Source of the DNA: Acinetobacter parvus DSM 16617 = CIP 108168
GTDB taxonomy: Bacteria; Pseudomonadota; Gammaproteobacteria; Pseudomonadales; Moraxellaceae
Direction: 5' to 3'
DNA: 64,000 bases
Assembly (NCBI RefSeq): GCF_000368025.1
Contig: NZ_KB849212.1
Coordinates: 3,691 to 67,690, forward strand
The position numbers and the translations under genes are program-made. The first letter of the stretch is position 1; the number at the start of each line of letters is the position of its first letter. The notes beneath the pieces are model-generated. The model made no database searches. It was not told the origin of the DNA and saw only the letters and a list, made by a program, of their open reading frames with translations. This document shows, piece after piece, positions 51,200 to 59,355 of the stretch.

Positions 51200-51784
51200 T
51201 TAAACCAAGCCAATTTGTTGAAAGAACTGTTTGTAAATGTCCGCTTTTTTTTCCAGTGCCAATGGATAGGCCCGTGATGATGAAGGCAACCGATATAAGC
51301 TTAGCTCACGATTATCATAACCCACCTTTACCGATTGACCGATCATGGGCTTGATAGGCTGATCTGGAAAATGCTGCATCAGCGTATCTGTAGCCTTGTC
51401 TCCCGTTGTCATAATGGTATTACACATTGGTATTTGCTCAAGCAAAGCTGACAAATCGGTTGGAGTCACAATTTCCAGGAACTTGTCTGAGGCATTGCCC
51501 TGCAAGCGTTTAATTTGATAGGCCGTATCAAATATCCCAATTCCAATTTGGGACAAAAACTCACGGATTTGACTTTCCTTAAAATTTTTATTGGGTAAAT
51601 CTAAAAAGTGGTTTTTATCACTGAAAAAAATCAGGCCAAATATTCTCCACATATCATTTTGATAGTTTGGATAGTAGAAGTTCATCTTCCACCGATTCTG
51701 GGGTGGTGGAAAACTCCCCAGCATCAGCAGTTTTGCATTACCAGGCAAAAATGGAGTGAGTGGATGGGTTTCTATTTCTATCAT
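51200..51784 (-). CDS. Uracil-DNA-glycosylase-fold protein
   Basis: 194 residues with THPLTPFLPGNAKLLMLGSFPP, then NFYYPNYQNDMWRIFG and SSSRAYP, the pattern of the UDG-superfamily members annotated as uracil-DNA glycosylase family proteins (Mug-like). The usual active-site stretch is only partly recognisable (IGIGIFDTAYQIKR), so base specificity is unknown. Single gene. Confidence 0.75.
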   Translation of the reverse strand: MIEIETHPLTPFLPGNAKLLMLGSFPPPQNRWKMNFYYPNYQNDMWRIFGLIFFSDKNHFLDLPNKNFKESQIREFLSQIGIGIFDTAYQIKRLQGNASDKFLEIVTPTDLSALLEQIPMCNTIMTTGDKATDTLMQHFPDQPIKPMIGQSVKVGYDNRELSLYRLPSSSRAYPLALEKKADIYKQFFQQIGLV

Positions 51785-52139
51785 CGTGCCGCTAAAAAAT
51801 ACCTATTCACTAATAATTTAAGCAGCTCAGGATGCAAATTACTACGATAAACATCACCTTTCTATCTCTTAGTGTTGATTATCATATCTGCATCAAATTC
51901 GCCCCACTTCAAAATAAGAAATTAAATTCTTGTCAAACTGCTTGAGTTGTCACGATTTCCCCACGAACCACTTGCCCACACGTCACCATTGTCTAAACAT
52001 TAAATCCTGTTTTTAAGTTATTGTTTAAGTGGGGATATTTTTACTAGAGAAAATTATGATAACTTTTTCTGGGATGAATTGTTACAGTAGAATGCTTTCT
52101 AAAAATTTTGACAAAAACATATCAAAGGAAGAAACAGTT
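51785..52139. other. AT-rich intergenic DNA upstream of a tiny ORF
   Basis: No larger gene. A 61-codon frame from a GTG at 52029 runs into the tiny ORF at 52140 but has no ribosome binding site at its start. Confidence 0.3.
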
Positions 52140-52214
52140 ATGGATTCTGGATTGATCACACTGTTCTTGCCAATTGCCTTAGCAATTGTTATGGCTGGAA
52201 TAAAGAAGTTTTGA
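52140..52214 (+). CDS. Tiny hydrophobic ORF (24 residues), small membrane peptide or gene remnant
   Basis: MDSGLITLFLPIALAIVMAG followed by IKKF. A strong ribosome binding site AAGGAAG (52125-52131) lies 8 bases upstream and a terminator-like hairpin follows at 52244-52267. The sequence resembles the N-terminus of bile-acid:sodium symporter-type transporters, so it may be what is left of one. Alternatively it is a genuine one-helix peptide. Not decidable here. Confidence 0.4.
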   Translation: MDSGLITLFLPIALAIVMAGIKKF

Positions 52215-52243
52215 CTAGTTAATTTTCAAATTCAATTTTAAAA

Positions 52244-52267
52244 ACAGCGCATTAATGGATCCGCTGT
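52244..52267 (+). terminator. Hairpin after the tiny ORF
   Basis: ACAGCG / CGCTGT, 12-base loop, followed by CTTTATTTCTTTATT. Confidence 0.5.
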
Positions 52268-52385
52268 CTTTATTTCTTTATTGATAATAAACAAGACATT
52301 GATATTTAATAATTGATTTAAATTTATGAGATAGTTTTATTCTGCAAATTTTTAAAATTCACTTAGGCTATTTATAATCGAACTA

Positions 52386-52420
52386 AAAAGAAACCTTATT
52401 GCAAAAATAAGGCTTCTTTG
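52386..52420 (-). terminator. Terminator downstream of the persulfide dioxygenase-like gene
   Basis: On the minus strand AAGAAGCCTTATT, short loop, AATAAGGTTTCTTTTT. Confidence 0.8.
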
Positions 52421-52429
52421 CGAATCAGC

Positions 52430-53302
52430 TTAGGACTTGAAATAATTTAATGGTAATTTCAAATAACGTATTCCATTGGATTCTGGTTCAGGAAAACGTC
52501 CTGCATCCATATTGATTTGTATGGAAGGTAGAATCAATTTGGGCATTGTTAATGTCGCATCACGCGCCTGACGCATATGCACGAAATCCTGTTTAGCTGT
52601 TTTGGCATTTAAATGAATATTTCCATGCTTTTGTGCTTGAATACTGGTTTCACACACAAACTCAGTTCTCCCATCAGGCTTATAATCATGGCAAAGAAAA
52701 ACGCGAGTCTGTTCAGGTAACTTATAAAGCTGCTGCACAGAATCATATAAGACTTCCGCACTCCCCTTTGGAAAGTCACAGCGTGCTGTCCCATAATCAG
52801 GCATAAACAATGTATCACCCACAAAAACTGCATCGCCAACCACATAACTTAGACAGGCTGGCGTATGACCTGGTGTTGGAATATTGTAGGCATCCAACTC
52901 ACCAATTTTAAAATGCTCATGATCCTTAAACAAATAATCAAAGGTTTGATGGGTATTAAAATATTTAAGATCAATATGATAGATTGCACTAAAAGTTTCC
53001 TGCACAATCGCGATCTTTTCACTCATGGCAATTCTGCCACCTACCCTGCTTTTTAAATACTGAGAAGCGGTTAAATGATCCGCATGAACATGAGTTTCTA
53101 AAATCCACTCCACCTTAAGCTGATTTTCTTCAATGTATTGAATAACTTCATCTGCACCCTGAGTCGATGTTGAGGCAGATGCCGCATCATAATTCAACAC
53201 ACTGTCAATTATTGCACAAACCTGTGTACCTGGATCAGTGACCACATAACTGAACGTATTAGTCTTTTGGTCAAAAAAAGCCTTGACTTGAGGATGTTGC
53301 AT
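52430..53302 (-). CDS. Metallo-beta-lactamase-fold persulfide dioxygenase-like protein (Blh/ETHE1 type)
   Basis: 290 residues with the metal-binding THVHADHLTAS (H-x-H-x-D-H), PTPGHTPACLSYV, GDTLFMPDYGTARCDFP and CHDYKPDGR. This matches Blh/ETHE1-type enzymes that oxidise glutathione persulfide. It is followed upstream by two YeeE/YedE membrane proteins, the usual sulfide-response operon of Acinetobacter and related bacteria. No BigR-type regulator is next to it here. Confidence 0.88.
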   Translation of the reverse strand: MQHPQVKAFFDQKTNTFSYVVTDPGTQVCAIIDSVLNYDAASASTSTQGADEVIQYIEENQLKVEWILETHVHADHLTASQYLKSRVGGRIAMSEKIAIVQETFSAIYHIDLKYFNTHQTFDYLFKDHEHFKIGELDAYNIPTPGHTPACLSYVVGDAVFVGDTLFMPDYGTARCDFPKGSAEVLYDSVQQLYKLPEQTRVFLCHDYKPDGRTEFVCETSIQAQKHGNIHLNAKTAKQDFVHMRQARDATLTMPKLILPSIQINMDAGRFPEPESNGIRYLKLPLNYFKS

Positions 53303-53313
53303 AAGTATATCTC

Positions 53314-53724
53314 CTATCGTTCAGCCCATAAGCGATGTATAAACATTCCAAACATCATTGCAGCAATAAAATACCAGGCTTGTGAATAACCCAGTCCAAT
53401 TAAAGTAATTGCAGGTGCTGGACAAATACCTGCAATTCCCCAGCCGATACCGAACAGTACAGCCCCAATCATCAGTTTTTGGTCAATTTGGTTATTGTTG
53501 GGTAATAGCATCGTTTCACCCAATAAAGTTTTAGGATGTCGAATGGCTTTTTGAAATGGAATGATTGCCACCGCAATTGCACCAATCATGACAAACATCA
53601 GGCTAATATCCCAATCGCCGAACACATCCAGAAAACCCAATACCTTTGCAGGGTTTGACATGCCTGAGACCATTAAACCTAAAGCGAATAAACCACCAAA
53701 CAGGAAAGCAAACAGGTTTTTCAT
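53314..53724 (-). CDS. YeeE/YedE-type membrane protein (DUF6691)
   Basis: 136 residues with four hydrophobic segments and GWGIAGICPAPAITLIG, the conserved Cys-containing loop. The start at 53724 (ATGA overlap with the upstream gene, GGAG 7 bases before it) is much better than the longer frame to 53832. Works with its partner upstream as a half-size sulfur-compound transporter; the substrate is inferred from context. Confidence 0.88.
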   Translation of the reverse strand: MKNLFAFLFGGLFALGLMVSGMSNPAKVLGFLDVFGDWDISLMFVMIGAIAVAIIPFQKAIRHPKTLLGETMLLPNNNQIDQKLMIGAVLFGIGWGIAGICPAPAITLIGLGYSQAWYFIAAMMFGMFIHRLWAER

Positions 53725-54143
53725 GAATGGACTCCTATGACATGACGCACAAGATAGACGGTGATCATTCCTGCAAGCATGAATGTCACCGTTGCAATAA
53801 TTGAGCGTAGAGACAATCGGCTGATACCACAAATACCATGCCCACTGGTACAGCCCGAACCTAAACGTGTTCCAAAGCCAACCAAAAGCCCTGCTACAAT
53901 TAAAGTGAATGGCGAGGATTCAATGATAATTTCAGGCTTTACAAATAACTGGTAAATAAACGGTGTGAGAAATAACCCAAGTAAAAACCAAAGTGCTGGA
54001 TTCCCACTCAGAGACTTTGGTTGTAATAACTGGGCAAGTAAACCACTCATACCTGCAATACGACCATTGATATATAAATAGCCCACAACGGCAATGCCCA
54101 AAACTCCACCACCGATCAATGCTAAGAGAATACCAGACATCAT
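53721..54143 (-). CDS. YeeE/YedE-type membrane protein
   Basis: 140 residues, four hydrophobic segments, with GSGCTSGHGICGISRLSLRS, the cysteine signature of the YeeE/YedE family. First gene of the three-gene sulfur operon (this gene, its partner and the persulfide dioxygenase-like gene). Confidence 0.9.
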   Translation of the reverse strand: MMSGILLALIGGGVLGIAVVGYLYINGRIAGMSGLLAQLLQPKSLSGNPALWFLLGLFLTPFIYQLFVKPEIIIESSPFTLIVAGLLVGFGTRLGSGCTSGHGICGISRLSLRSIIATVTFMLAGMITVYLVRHVIGVHS

Positions 54144-54148
54144 TACAC

Positions 54149-54164
54149 CATATAATATTATATG
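54149..54164 (-). promoter_or_regulatory. Perfect 16 bp palindrome before the sulfur operon
   Basis: CATATAATATTATATG, 5 bases before the first start codon. ArsR-type sulfide sensors such as BigR bind AT-rich palindromes near such promoters. The regulator is not in the window; AT-richness makes chance possible. Confidence 0.45.
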
Positions 54165-54243
54165 TTTTTATATTATGTTAATTAGGTGATAAAGCAAAGT
54201 TATTTTTTACGCATCTTTTAACCAATTGATTATTAGTATGTAA

Positions 54244-54987
54244 TTAAAAATCAGATAGAACTTTTTCGACAAACCAAAGTGGAAATTCAGTCATATTCTC
54301 ATTAAGTTTTAACACTTCGGCTTGTTCAATTTCCGCTAGAAAAGCAGCCTTTTCACCATCAGATGAATTATCAAATAAATAAGTTCGATCTGTGACTTCG
54401 ACTGCTTGCATAAGCAGATCCAGGCTACGATAATAGCGATCACGAATCTTTTGTTCTGGTACAGGATGCCCACCTATACTTACCCGATAGTGGACACGTG
54501 CGATATTAATTTCAGGATTCACTGTTGCAACATAATATAAATATGTTTTAAACCCTTGTTCTTGTGCATCTTTTAAAAATTCAACTTTACTGATGTGAGA
54601 CATTACCGTCTCAAAAGTAAAACTGATCTTTAATCTTAAAAATTCTAAACGAATAAAATCAATGATTCGGGCTGCAAGATAAGAATCGACATCAACTTTT
54701 GCAAAAAGGATTTGTCTCTCGGCAAATAATTCAGGTTCCTGACTCAATAAATCACATATTTGTTGATTTATCTTTTTCTTTTTGGTCTTTAAAAAATCAA
54801 TGAGTTTTTCGACATCCAGCAACTCATGATAACTATTCAGATCAAGAATTTGTGTTTGATTTAAAACTTTTTCAAGCTCATCTGCATTTAAATATGCCCC
54901 AATATGTCGGGGCAATAAATAGTCCTTGATGGTACTTTTTCCAGAACCATTTGGTCCTGCAAACATACGAATACGTGGCTGTCGCAT
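54244..54987 (-). CDS. Zeta-toxin-like P-loop kinase
   Basis: 247 residues with Walker A AGPNGSGKST (about 10-19), AYLNADELEKVL, and TFETVMSHISKVEFLKDAQEQGF with YYVATVNPEINIARVHYRVSIGGHPVP, typical of the zeta-toxin/UDP-GlcNAc kinase group. Such kinases phosphorylate UDP-GlcNAc and block wall synthesis. Starts 4 bases after an 84-residue gene that is its probable antitoxin. Confidence 0.85.
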   Translation of the reverse strand: MRQPRIRMFAGPNGSGKSTIKDYLLPRHIGAYLNADELEKVLNQTQILDLNSYHELLDVEKLIDFLKTKKKKINQQICDLLSQEPELFAERQILFAKVDVDSYLAARIIDFIRLEFLRLKISFTFETVMSHISKVEFLKDAQEQGFKTYLYYVATVNPEINIARVHYRVSIGGHPVPEQKIRDRYYRSLDLLMQAVEVTDRTYLFDNSSDGEKAAFLAEIEQAEVLKLNENMTEFPLWFVEKVLSDF

Positions 54988-54991
54988 ATTT

Positions 54992-55246
54992 CTAAACAGT
55001 CACAGACTTTTTCTTACGTTTGAAGATACGTTGAGAAGTTGCAAGTGATTGATACGATGTTGAAAGATCTTGTAGTACTTTGATCTCACCATTAGGGAAC
55101 CGCTTTAACAATTGACGATCTTTTACATAAACAACTTCAGAACATTCACTTGCCTGCTTAAAGGCATTGCGAAACGCTTGTACAGCAAGGTCAGGAAGAT
55201 GATCTTCTTCTTGCATACTCATTTGCATGATTGTAAAAGCTGTCAT
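54992..55246 (-). CDS. Putative antitoxin partner of the zeta-like kinase
   Basis: 84 residues, unlike the epsilon antitoxin: an acidic/helical N-terminus (MQMSMQEEDHLPDLAVQAFRN) and a basic tail (RIFKRKKKSVTV). GGAGGAG lies upstream of the ATG. Coupled to the kinase gene by a 4-base gap. No family recognised; the antitoxin role comes from the pairing alone. Confidence 0.55.
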   Translation of the reverse strand: MTAFTIMQMSMQEEDHLPDLAVQAFRNAFKQASECSEVVYVKDRQLLKRFPNGEIKVLQDLSTSYQSLATSQRIFKRKKKSVTV

Positions 55247-55323
55247 TGATGACTCCTCCGCAAGATTGCGCTTATAACTATACTAACATAAATGCTCATT
55301 TTGTCCATTTTTACAGCTTGGCA

Positions 55324-55800
55324 TTAATGTACTAAATCCTCAATACCAATTAATTTCGGTATGTTTTCAATCAGCTTATTTAACTCAATATTTGCTGGTG
55401 AAATACAGCCCATATAGTGACTTAAACGTGTTACCGTACCATCAGGACGTTTCCACCAGAAATATGCACTTGGTTGATCGGTTGCTGTTTGCTGGCATCC
55501 TGTAGTCTTTACATTTGCTCCCGTTTCAGGACGATAAGTTTGTAATTCTTGTTGAAGCTTCTTATAAACAGATGGGCTTACTGTTAAATCTTGGGTTCCT
55601 GTTACTTTTGTATATTGTTTCCCATCAAAATGCACCGCTCCAGATGGAGAAATTTCCACTGAGTAAATTGGACAGGCACCAAAACATGGGCTAGATGAAT
55701 AACGAATAGTTTCCTGCATCATACCCTGAGCTTGCGGTGGTGTAGATGCACAACCCACTAATGTAAACGTAAAAACACCCGCGATTAATAACTTTTTCAT
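55324..55800 (-). CDS. Lipoprotein of the DUF6438 type
   Basis: About 158 residues. Signal peptide with lipobox (MKKLLIAGVFTFTLVGC, Cys at about 17), then SSSPCFGACPIYSVEISPSG, the hallmark of DUF6438. Expected to be attached to the outer membrane or periplasmic face. The ATG at 55800 is better placed than the one at 55812. Function unknown. Confidence 0.8.
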   Translation of the reverse strand: MKKLLIAGVFTFTLVGCASTPPQAQGMMQETIRYSSSPCFGACPIYSVEISPSGAVHFDGKQYTKVTGTQDLTVSPSVYKKLQQELQTYRPETGANVKTTGCQQTATDQPSAYFWWKRPDGTVTRLSHYMGCISPANIELNKLIENIPKLIGIEDLVH

Positions 55801-55944
55801 TTGTTGATCCATTATAAAGTATGTGGTTCAAATTTAACAAATAGTGAAATTGTTGTGATTTATATTGATGTTAAAATATTAATATTCCACTAATTTTACT
55901 TAGGCTATTTAACTATAAATTATGTAAAGCAAAACGGATTAAAA

Positions 55945-56661
55945 CTAGTGAGAATTTTGTGATTGCAGAATTAATCGGGCAAGTTCCAGATCATCGGCAT
56001 AGGTAATTTTGATGTTGTCTGAACGACCTTGCACCACTTGTACAGCCTGATTGATATATTCTAAAGCACTTGCCTCATCAGTAATTACAATGTGATTAGC
56101 TAATGCTGTTTCAAGCGCATTTTTTAATATCTTTAATTTTGCCATCTGCGGGGTTTGTGCCTGCCACAACAATTCACGGCTGACTGTCTTCTCAATCTGA
56201 TTTTCAGTGTGCACCAGTTTTAAGGTATCACGAACTGGGATTGCTAAAATTGCACTTTGGTTATGCGCTATTGCAGTATTAACCAATAGCTGTAAATTTT
56301 CCTGCGTCACACATGGACGTGCTGCATCATGCACTAATACCCAATCATCTTCATGGGCAATTTCAGATAAATAAATGAGGGCATTCAGTACAGAATGAAC
56401 ACGCTCTGCACCACCTAAGCAAAAATGTAACTTATCTTTATGCTGAAAAGAAAGTGTTTTGGCAAAGTTATCTTGTGAGCCTATTGCAAGCACACATCCT
56501 GCTAAATCCAAGCTATTAAGACGATTTACAGTATGCTCAAGTACAGTATAGTTTTGAATATATTGATATTGTTTTAATTCAGTTTTTGAAAAACGACTGC
56601 CCAAACCTGCGGCTGGAACAACAGCCCACAGCTTAGTCTGGGTTTTCATTAGTTGCGACAT
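55945..56661 (-). CDS. ispD: 2-C-methyl-D-erythritol 4-phosphate cytidylyltransferase
   Basis: 238 residues. Step three of the MEP isoprenoid pathway. PAAGLGSRF near residue 17, LVHDAARPCVT, and C-terminal DNIKITYADDLELA are family features. Its start lies inside the end of ftsB (28-base overlap); an ATG at 56649 is an alternative start. The ftsB-ispD order is standard in gammaproteobacteria. Confidence 0.95.
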   Translation of the reverse strand: MSQLMKTQTKLWAVVPAAGLGSRFSKTELKQYQYIQNYTVLEHTVNRLNSLDLAGCVLAIGSQDNFAKTLSFQHKDKLHFCLGGAERVHSVLNALIYLSEIAHEDDWVLVHDAARPCVTQENLQLLVNTAIAHNQSAILAIPVRDTLKLVHTENQIEKTVSRELLWQAQTPQMAKLKILKNALETALANHIVITDEASALEYINQAVQVVQGRSDNIKITYADDLELARLILQSQNSH

Positions 56662-57004
56662 CTACTTTTGCATTTGGATCAATATAAATCGGTTTGTAAT
56701 GTGTACTAATTGTGCTCATCTGCACAAAAGTTTCATTAGGTTTAACTAAACCTAAATCCAAACGTGCATGTTCTTCGATCGCTTCCGTTCCATTTTTCAA
56801 GTCGAAAACTTCGGCTGCTAAAATACGGTTACGTTCCTTTAGCTCAGTATTAATTTCTGCTTGCTGCTTAATTTGTTGAGTTAAAGCCTGATGAGGGAAA
56901 TAGCCTCCCTCACCCAACCAAAATTGATACTGTAAACTTGCAACCAAAGCAATCACAAGCAACAGAATCAATTTACTCGAAGTCGATCGAAACACATCTA
57001 GCAT
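56633..57004 (-). CDS. ftsB: Cell division protein FtsB
   Basis: 123 residues. One N-terminal transmembrane helix (LILLLVIALVASLQYQFWL) followed by a coiled-coil stretch (LTQQIKQQAEINTELKERN) and EHARLDLGLVKPNETFV. FtsB links FtsL and FtsQ in the divisome. The C-terminal tail is somewhat longer than in E. coli. Confidence 0.92.
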   Translation of the reverse strand: MLDVFRSTSSKLILLLVIALVASLQYQFWLGEGGYFPHQALTQQIKQQAEINTELKERNRILAAEVFDLKNGTEAIEEHARLDLGLVKPNETFVQMSTISTHYKPIYIDPNAKVDVATNENPD

Positions 57005-57132
57005 GAAAAACTCCCCACATCCCTCTTGAAAGAAAAACCTGTCACAAATTCTATAGGATTCTGAATTCGTAAAGTTTTTCTCTTTTGTAAAGAAAGGCTC
57101 TCAAGAAGTTTTAACATGGCTAAAGCTTGACC

Positions 57133-58422
57133 TTATTTTAGACCTTTGAACTCAGCCTTACCACGATAAGCGGCATGGGTTAATTCTTCAATACGAAGCA
57201 ATTGGTTGTATTTCGCAACACGGTCAGAACGGCAAAGTGAACCTGTCTTGATTTGACCTGCTGCTGTACCGACTGCCAAGTCAGCAATGGTTGAATCTTC
57301 AGTTTCACCTGAACGGTGCGAGATTACAGTGCTGTAACCATTAGCTTTCGCAAGGTAGATCGCATCCAGAGTTTCACTTAATGTACCGATCTGGTTGTAC
57401 TTGATCAGAATAGAGTTACCCACTTTCTCATCAATACCACGTTGTAAAATCTTAGGATTAGTTACGAATAAATCGTCGCCAACCAATTGGATTTTATCAC
57501 CAAGGATTGAAGTCAGATAGCTCCAGCCTTCCCAGTCAGACTCATCCAAACCATCTTCAATCGAAATGATTGGATATTGATTTACAAGACCAGCTAAATA
57601 ATCAGAGAATTGATTGCTTGTGAATGCTTTATTGCCTTCACCTGCAAGAATATATTGACCATTTTTGTAAAATTCTGAAGATGCACAGTCAAGTGCTAAC
57701 ATAATGTCAGAACCCGCTTTGTAACCAGTTTGACCAATCGCTTCAAGAATAACAGTGATTGCTTCTTCATTTGAACGCAAGTTCGGAGCAAAACCACCTT
57801 CATCACCCACAGCAGTATTTAAACCCTTTTTGTTTAAAACTGATTTTAGAGAATGGAAGATTTCAGCACCCGCACGTAATGCTTCAGAGAATGAAGTGAA
57901 GCCTACTGGCTCAATCATGAACTCTTGAATATCCACATTGTTGTCTGCATGTGAACCACCATTGATGATGTTCATCATTGGCACAGGCATGCTCAAAGTT
58001 GTTTGACCACGCAAGTCTGCGATGTATTGGAAAAGAGGAATTTTCTTTTCAGTAGCAGCAGCGCGAGCAGCAGCCAAAGAAACAGCTAGAGTTGCGTTAG
58101 CACCTAGTTTTTCTTTGTTTTCAGTACCATCAAGCTCGATCATCGTGTTATCGATGTCTTTTTGTTCAAATACTGATTTACCCACTAAAGCATCACGGAT
58201 TAAAGTGTTTACGTTATTAACCGCATTTTTAACACCTTTACCCAAGTAACGCGACTTGTCACCATCACGCAGTTCCAAAGCTTCACGAGAACCAGTTGAA
58301 GCACCAGATGGTGCACATGCACGACCAACAACCCCAGATTCCAAAATTACGTCTGCTTCGATGGTTGGGTTACCACGAGAGTCCAAAATTTCACGTGCAC
58401 GAATGTCAACGATTTGGCTCAT
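57133..58422 (-). CDS. eno: Enolase
   Basis: 429 residues from the ATG at 58422 (AGAGGA upstream; an upstream in-frame start at 58458 adds 12 unlikely residues). Interconverts 2-phosphoglycerate and phosphoenolpyruvate. Active-site regions visible: GASTGSREALELRDGD, GGSHADNNVDIQEFM, LALDCASSEF, IEDGLDESDW, and ISHRSGETEDSTIADLAVG. Confidence 0.97.
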   Translation of the reverse strand: MSQIVDIRAREILDSRGNPTIEADVILESGVVGRACAPSGASTGSREALELRDGDKSRYLGKGVKNAVNNVNTLIRDALVGKSVFEQKDIDNTMIELDGTENKEKLGANATLAVSLAAARAAATEKKIPLFQYIADLRGQTTLSMPVPMMNIINGGSHADNNVDIQEFMIEPVGFTSFSEALRAGAEIFHSLKSVLNKKGLNTAVGDEGGFAPNLRSNEEAITVILEAIGQTGYKAGSDIMLALDCASSEFYKNGQYILAGEGNKAFTSNQFSDYLAGLVNQYPIISIEDGLDESDWEGWSYLTSILGDKIQLVGDDLFVTNPKILQRGIDEKVGNSILIKYNQIGTLSETLDAIYLAKANGYSTVISHRSGETEDSTIADLAVGTAAGQIKTGSLCRSDRVAKYNQLLRIEELTHAAYRGKAEFKGLK

Positions 58423-58467
58423 GAACAATTCCTCTGTTGAATGAATAAAAAGATGCAACTGAATGCA

Positions 58468-59325
58468 TCAATGGGTATCTAACTTTTTGAATCCTTTAAC
58501 TAAAGTATCCAATTCTTTTAATTGCGCCAAGAATGGCTCAAGCTGTGATAAACGCAACGCACATGGTCCATCGCATTTTGCATGTTCAGGGTCTGGATGT
58601 GCTTCAAGAAATAATCCTGCCAAGCCCGTTGCCATACCTGAACGCGCTAAAGTCGTGATTTGGGCACGGCGACCACCAGCGGAATCAGCACGTCCACCTG
58701 GTGTTTGTAAAGCGTGGGTCACATCAAAGAATACGGGTACATTCATTTCTTTCATGATGTCAAAGCCCAGCATATCCACAACAAGGTTGTTATAGCCAAA
58801 TGCTGAACCACGTTCACAAAGGATAAGTTTGTCATTTCCCGCTTCTAGACATTTATGCAGGATATGGCGCATTTCATGTGGGGCAAGAAACTGTGCTTTT
58901 TTGATATTGATAATGGCTTGGGTTTTTGCCATTGCTTCAACGAGATCAGTCTGGCGACTGAGGAATGCAGGAAGCTGAATAATGTCGGCAACTTCGGCAA
59001 CGGGTGCTGCCTGATATGGTTCATGCACATCAGTAATGATTGGGACATTAAACTGTTTTTTAATCTCCCCCAGCCATTCGATGCCTTTTTCCAGGCCAGG
59101 TCCACGAAACGAGTTCAGGCTGGAACGGTTGGCCTTGTCAAAGCTCGCTTTAAACACATAAGGAATGTTTAATCGTTTACAGATATCAATATAAGTTTCA
59201 GCAATCTCAAACGCTAAATCTTTTGACTCAAGTACATTCATTCCGCCAAATAATACAAATGGCAAATGATTTGCCATTTGTATATCGCCTAAACGTACAA
59301 CTTCTTGTGGTTTTAATTGTGACAT
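58468..59325 (-). CDS. kdsA: 3-deoxy-8-phosphooctulonate synthase
   Basis: 285 residues. Makes Kdo-8-phosphate for lipopolysaccharide from arabinose-5-phosphate and phosphoenolpyruvate. Visible: PFVLFGGMNVLESKDLA, FKASFDKANRSSLNSFRGPG, PAFLSRQTDL, and DVTHALQTPGGRADSAGGRR. Lies between pyrG and eno, the classic pyrG-kdsA-eno order. Confidence 0.96.
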   Translation of the reverse strand: MSQLKPQEVVRLGDIQMANHLPFVLFGGMNVLESKDLAFEIAETYIDICKRLNIPYVFKASFDKANRSSLNSFRGPGLEKGIEWLGEIKKQFNVPIITDVHEPYQAAPVAEVADIIQLPAFLSRQTDLVEAMAKTQAIINIKKAQFLAPHEMRHILHKCLEAGNDKLILCERGSAFGYNNLVVDMLGFDIMKEMNVPVFFDVTHALQTPGGRADSAGGRRAQITTLARSGMATGLAGLFLEAHPDPEHAKCDGPCALRLSQLEPFLAQLKELDTLVKGFKKLDTH

Positions 59326-59355
59326 TTAAACTTTCCCAGTTTATCTAAGTCTATA

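Noticed and set aside
53724..53832. Longer N-terminus for the DUF6691 protein
   Set aside because: It would overlap the upstream gene by over 100 bases; the ATGA overlap start has a good ribosome binding site and gives a normal membrane-protein start.
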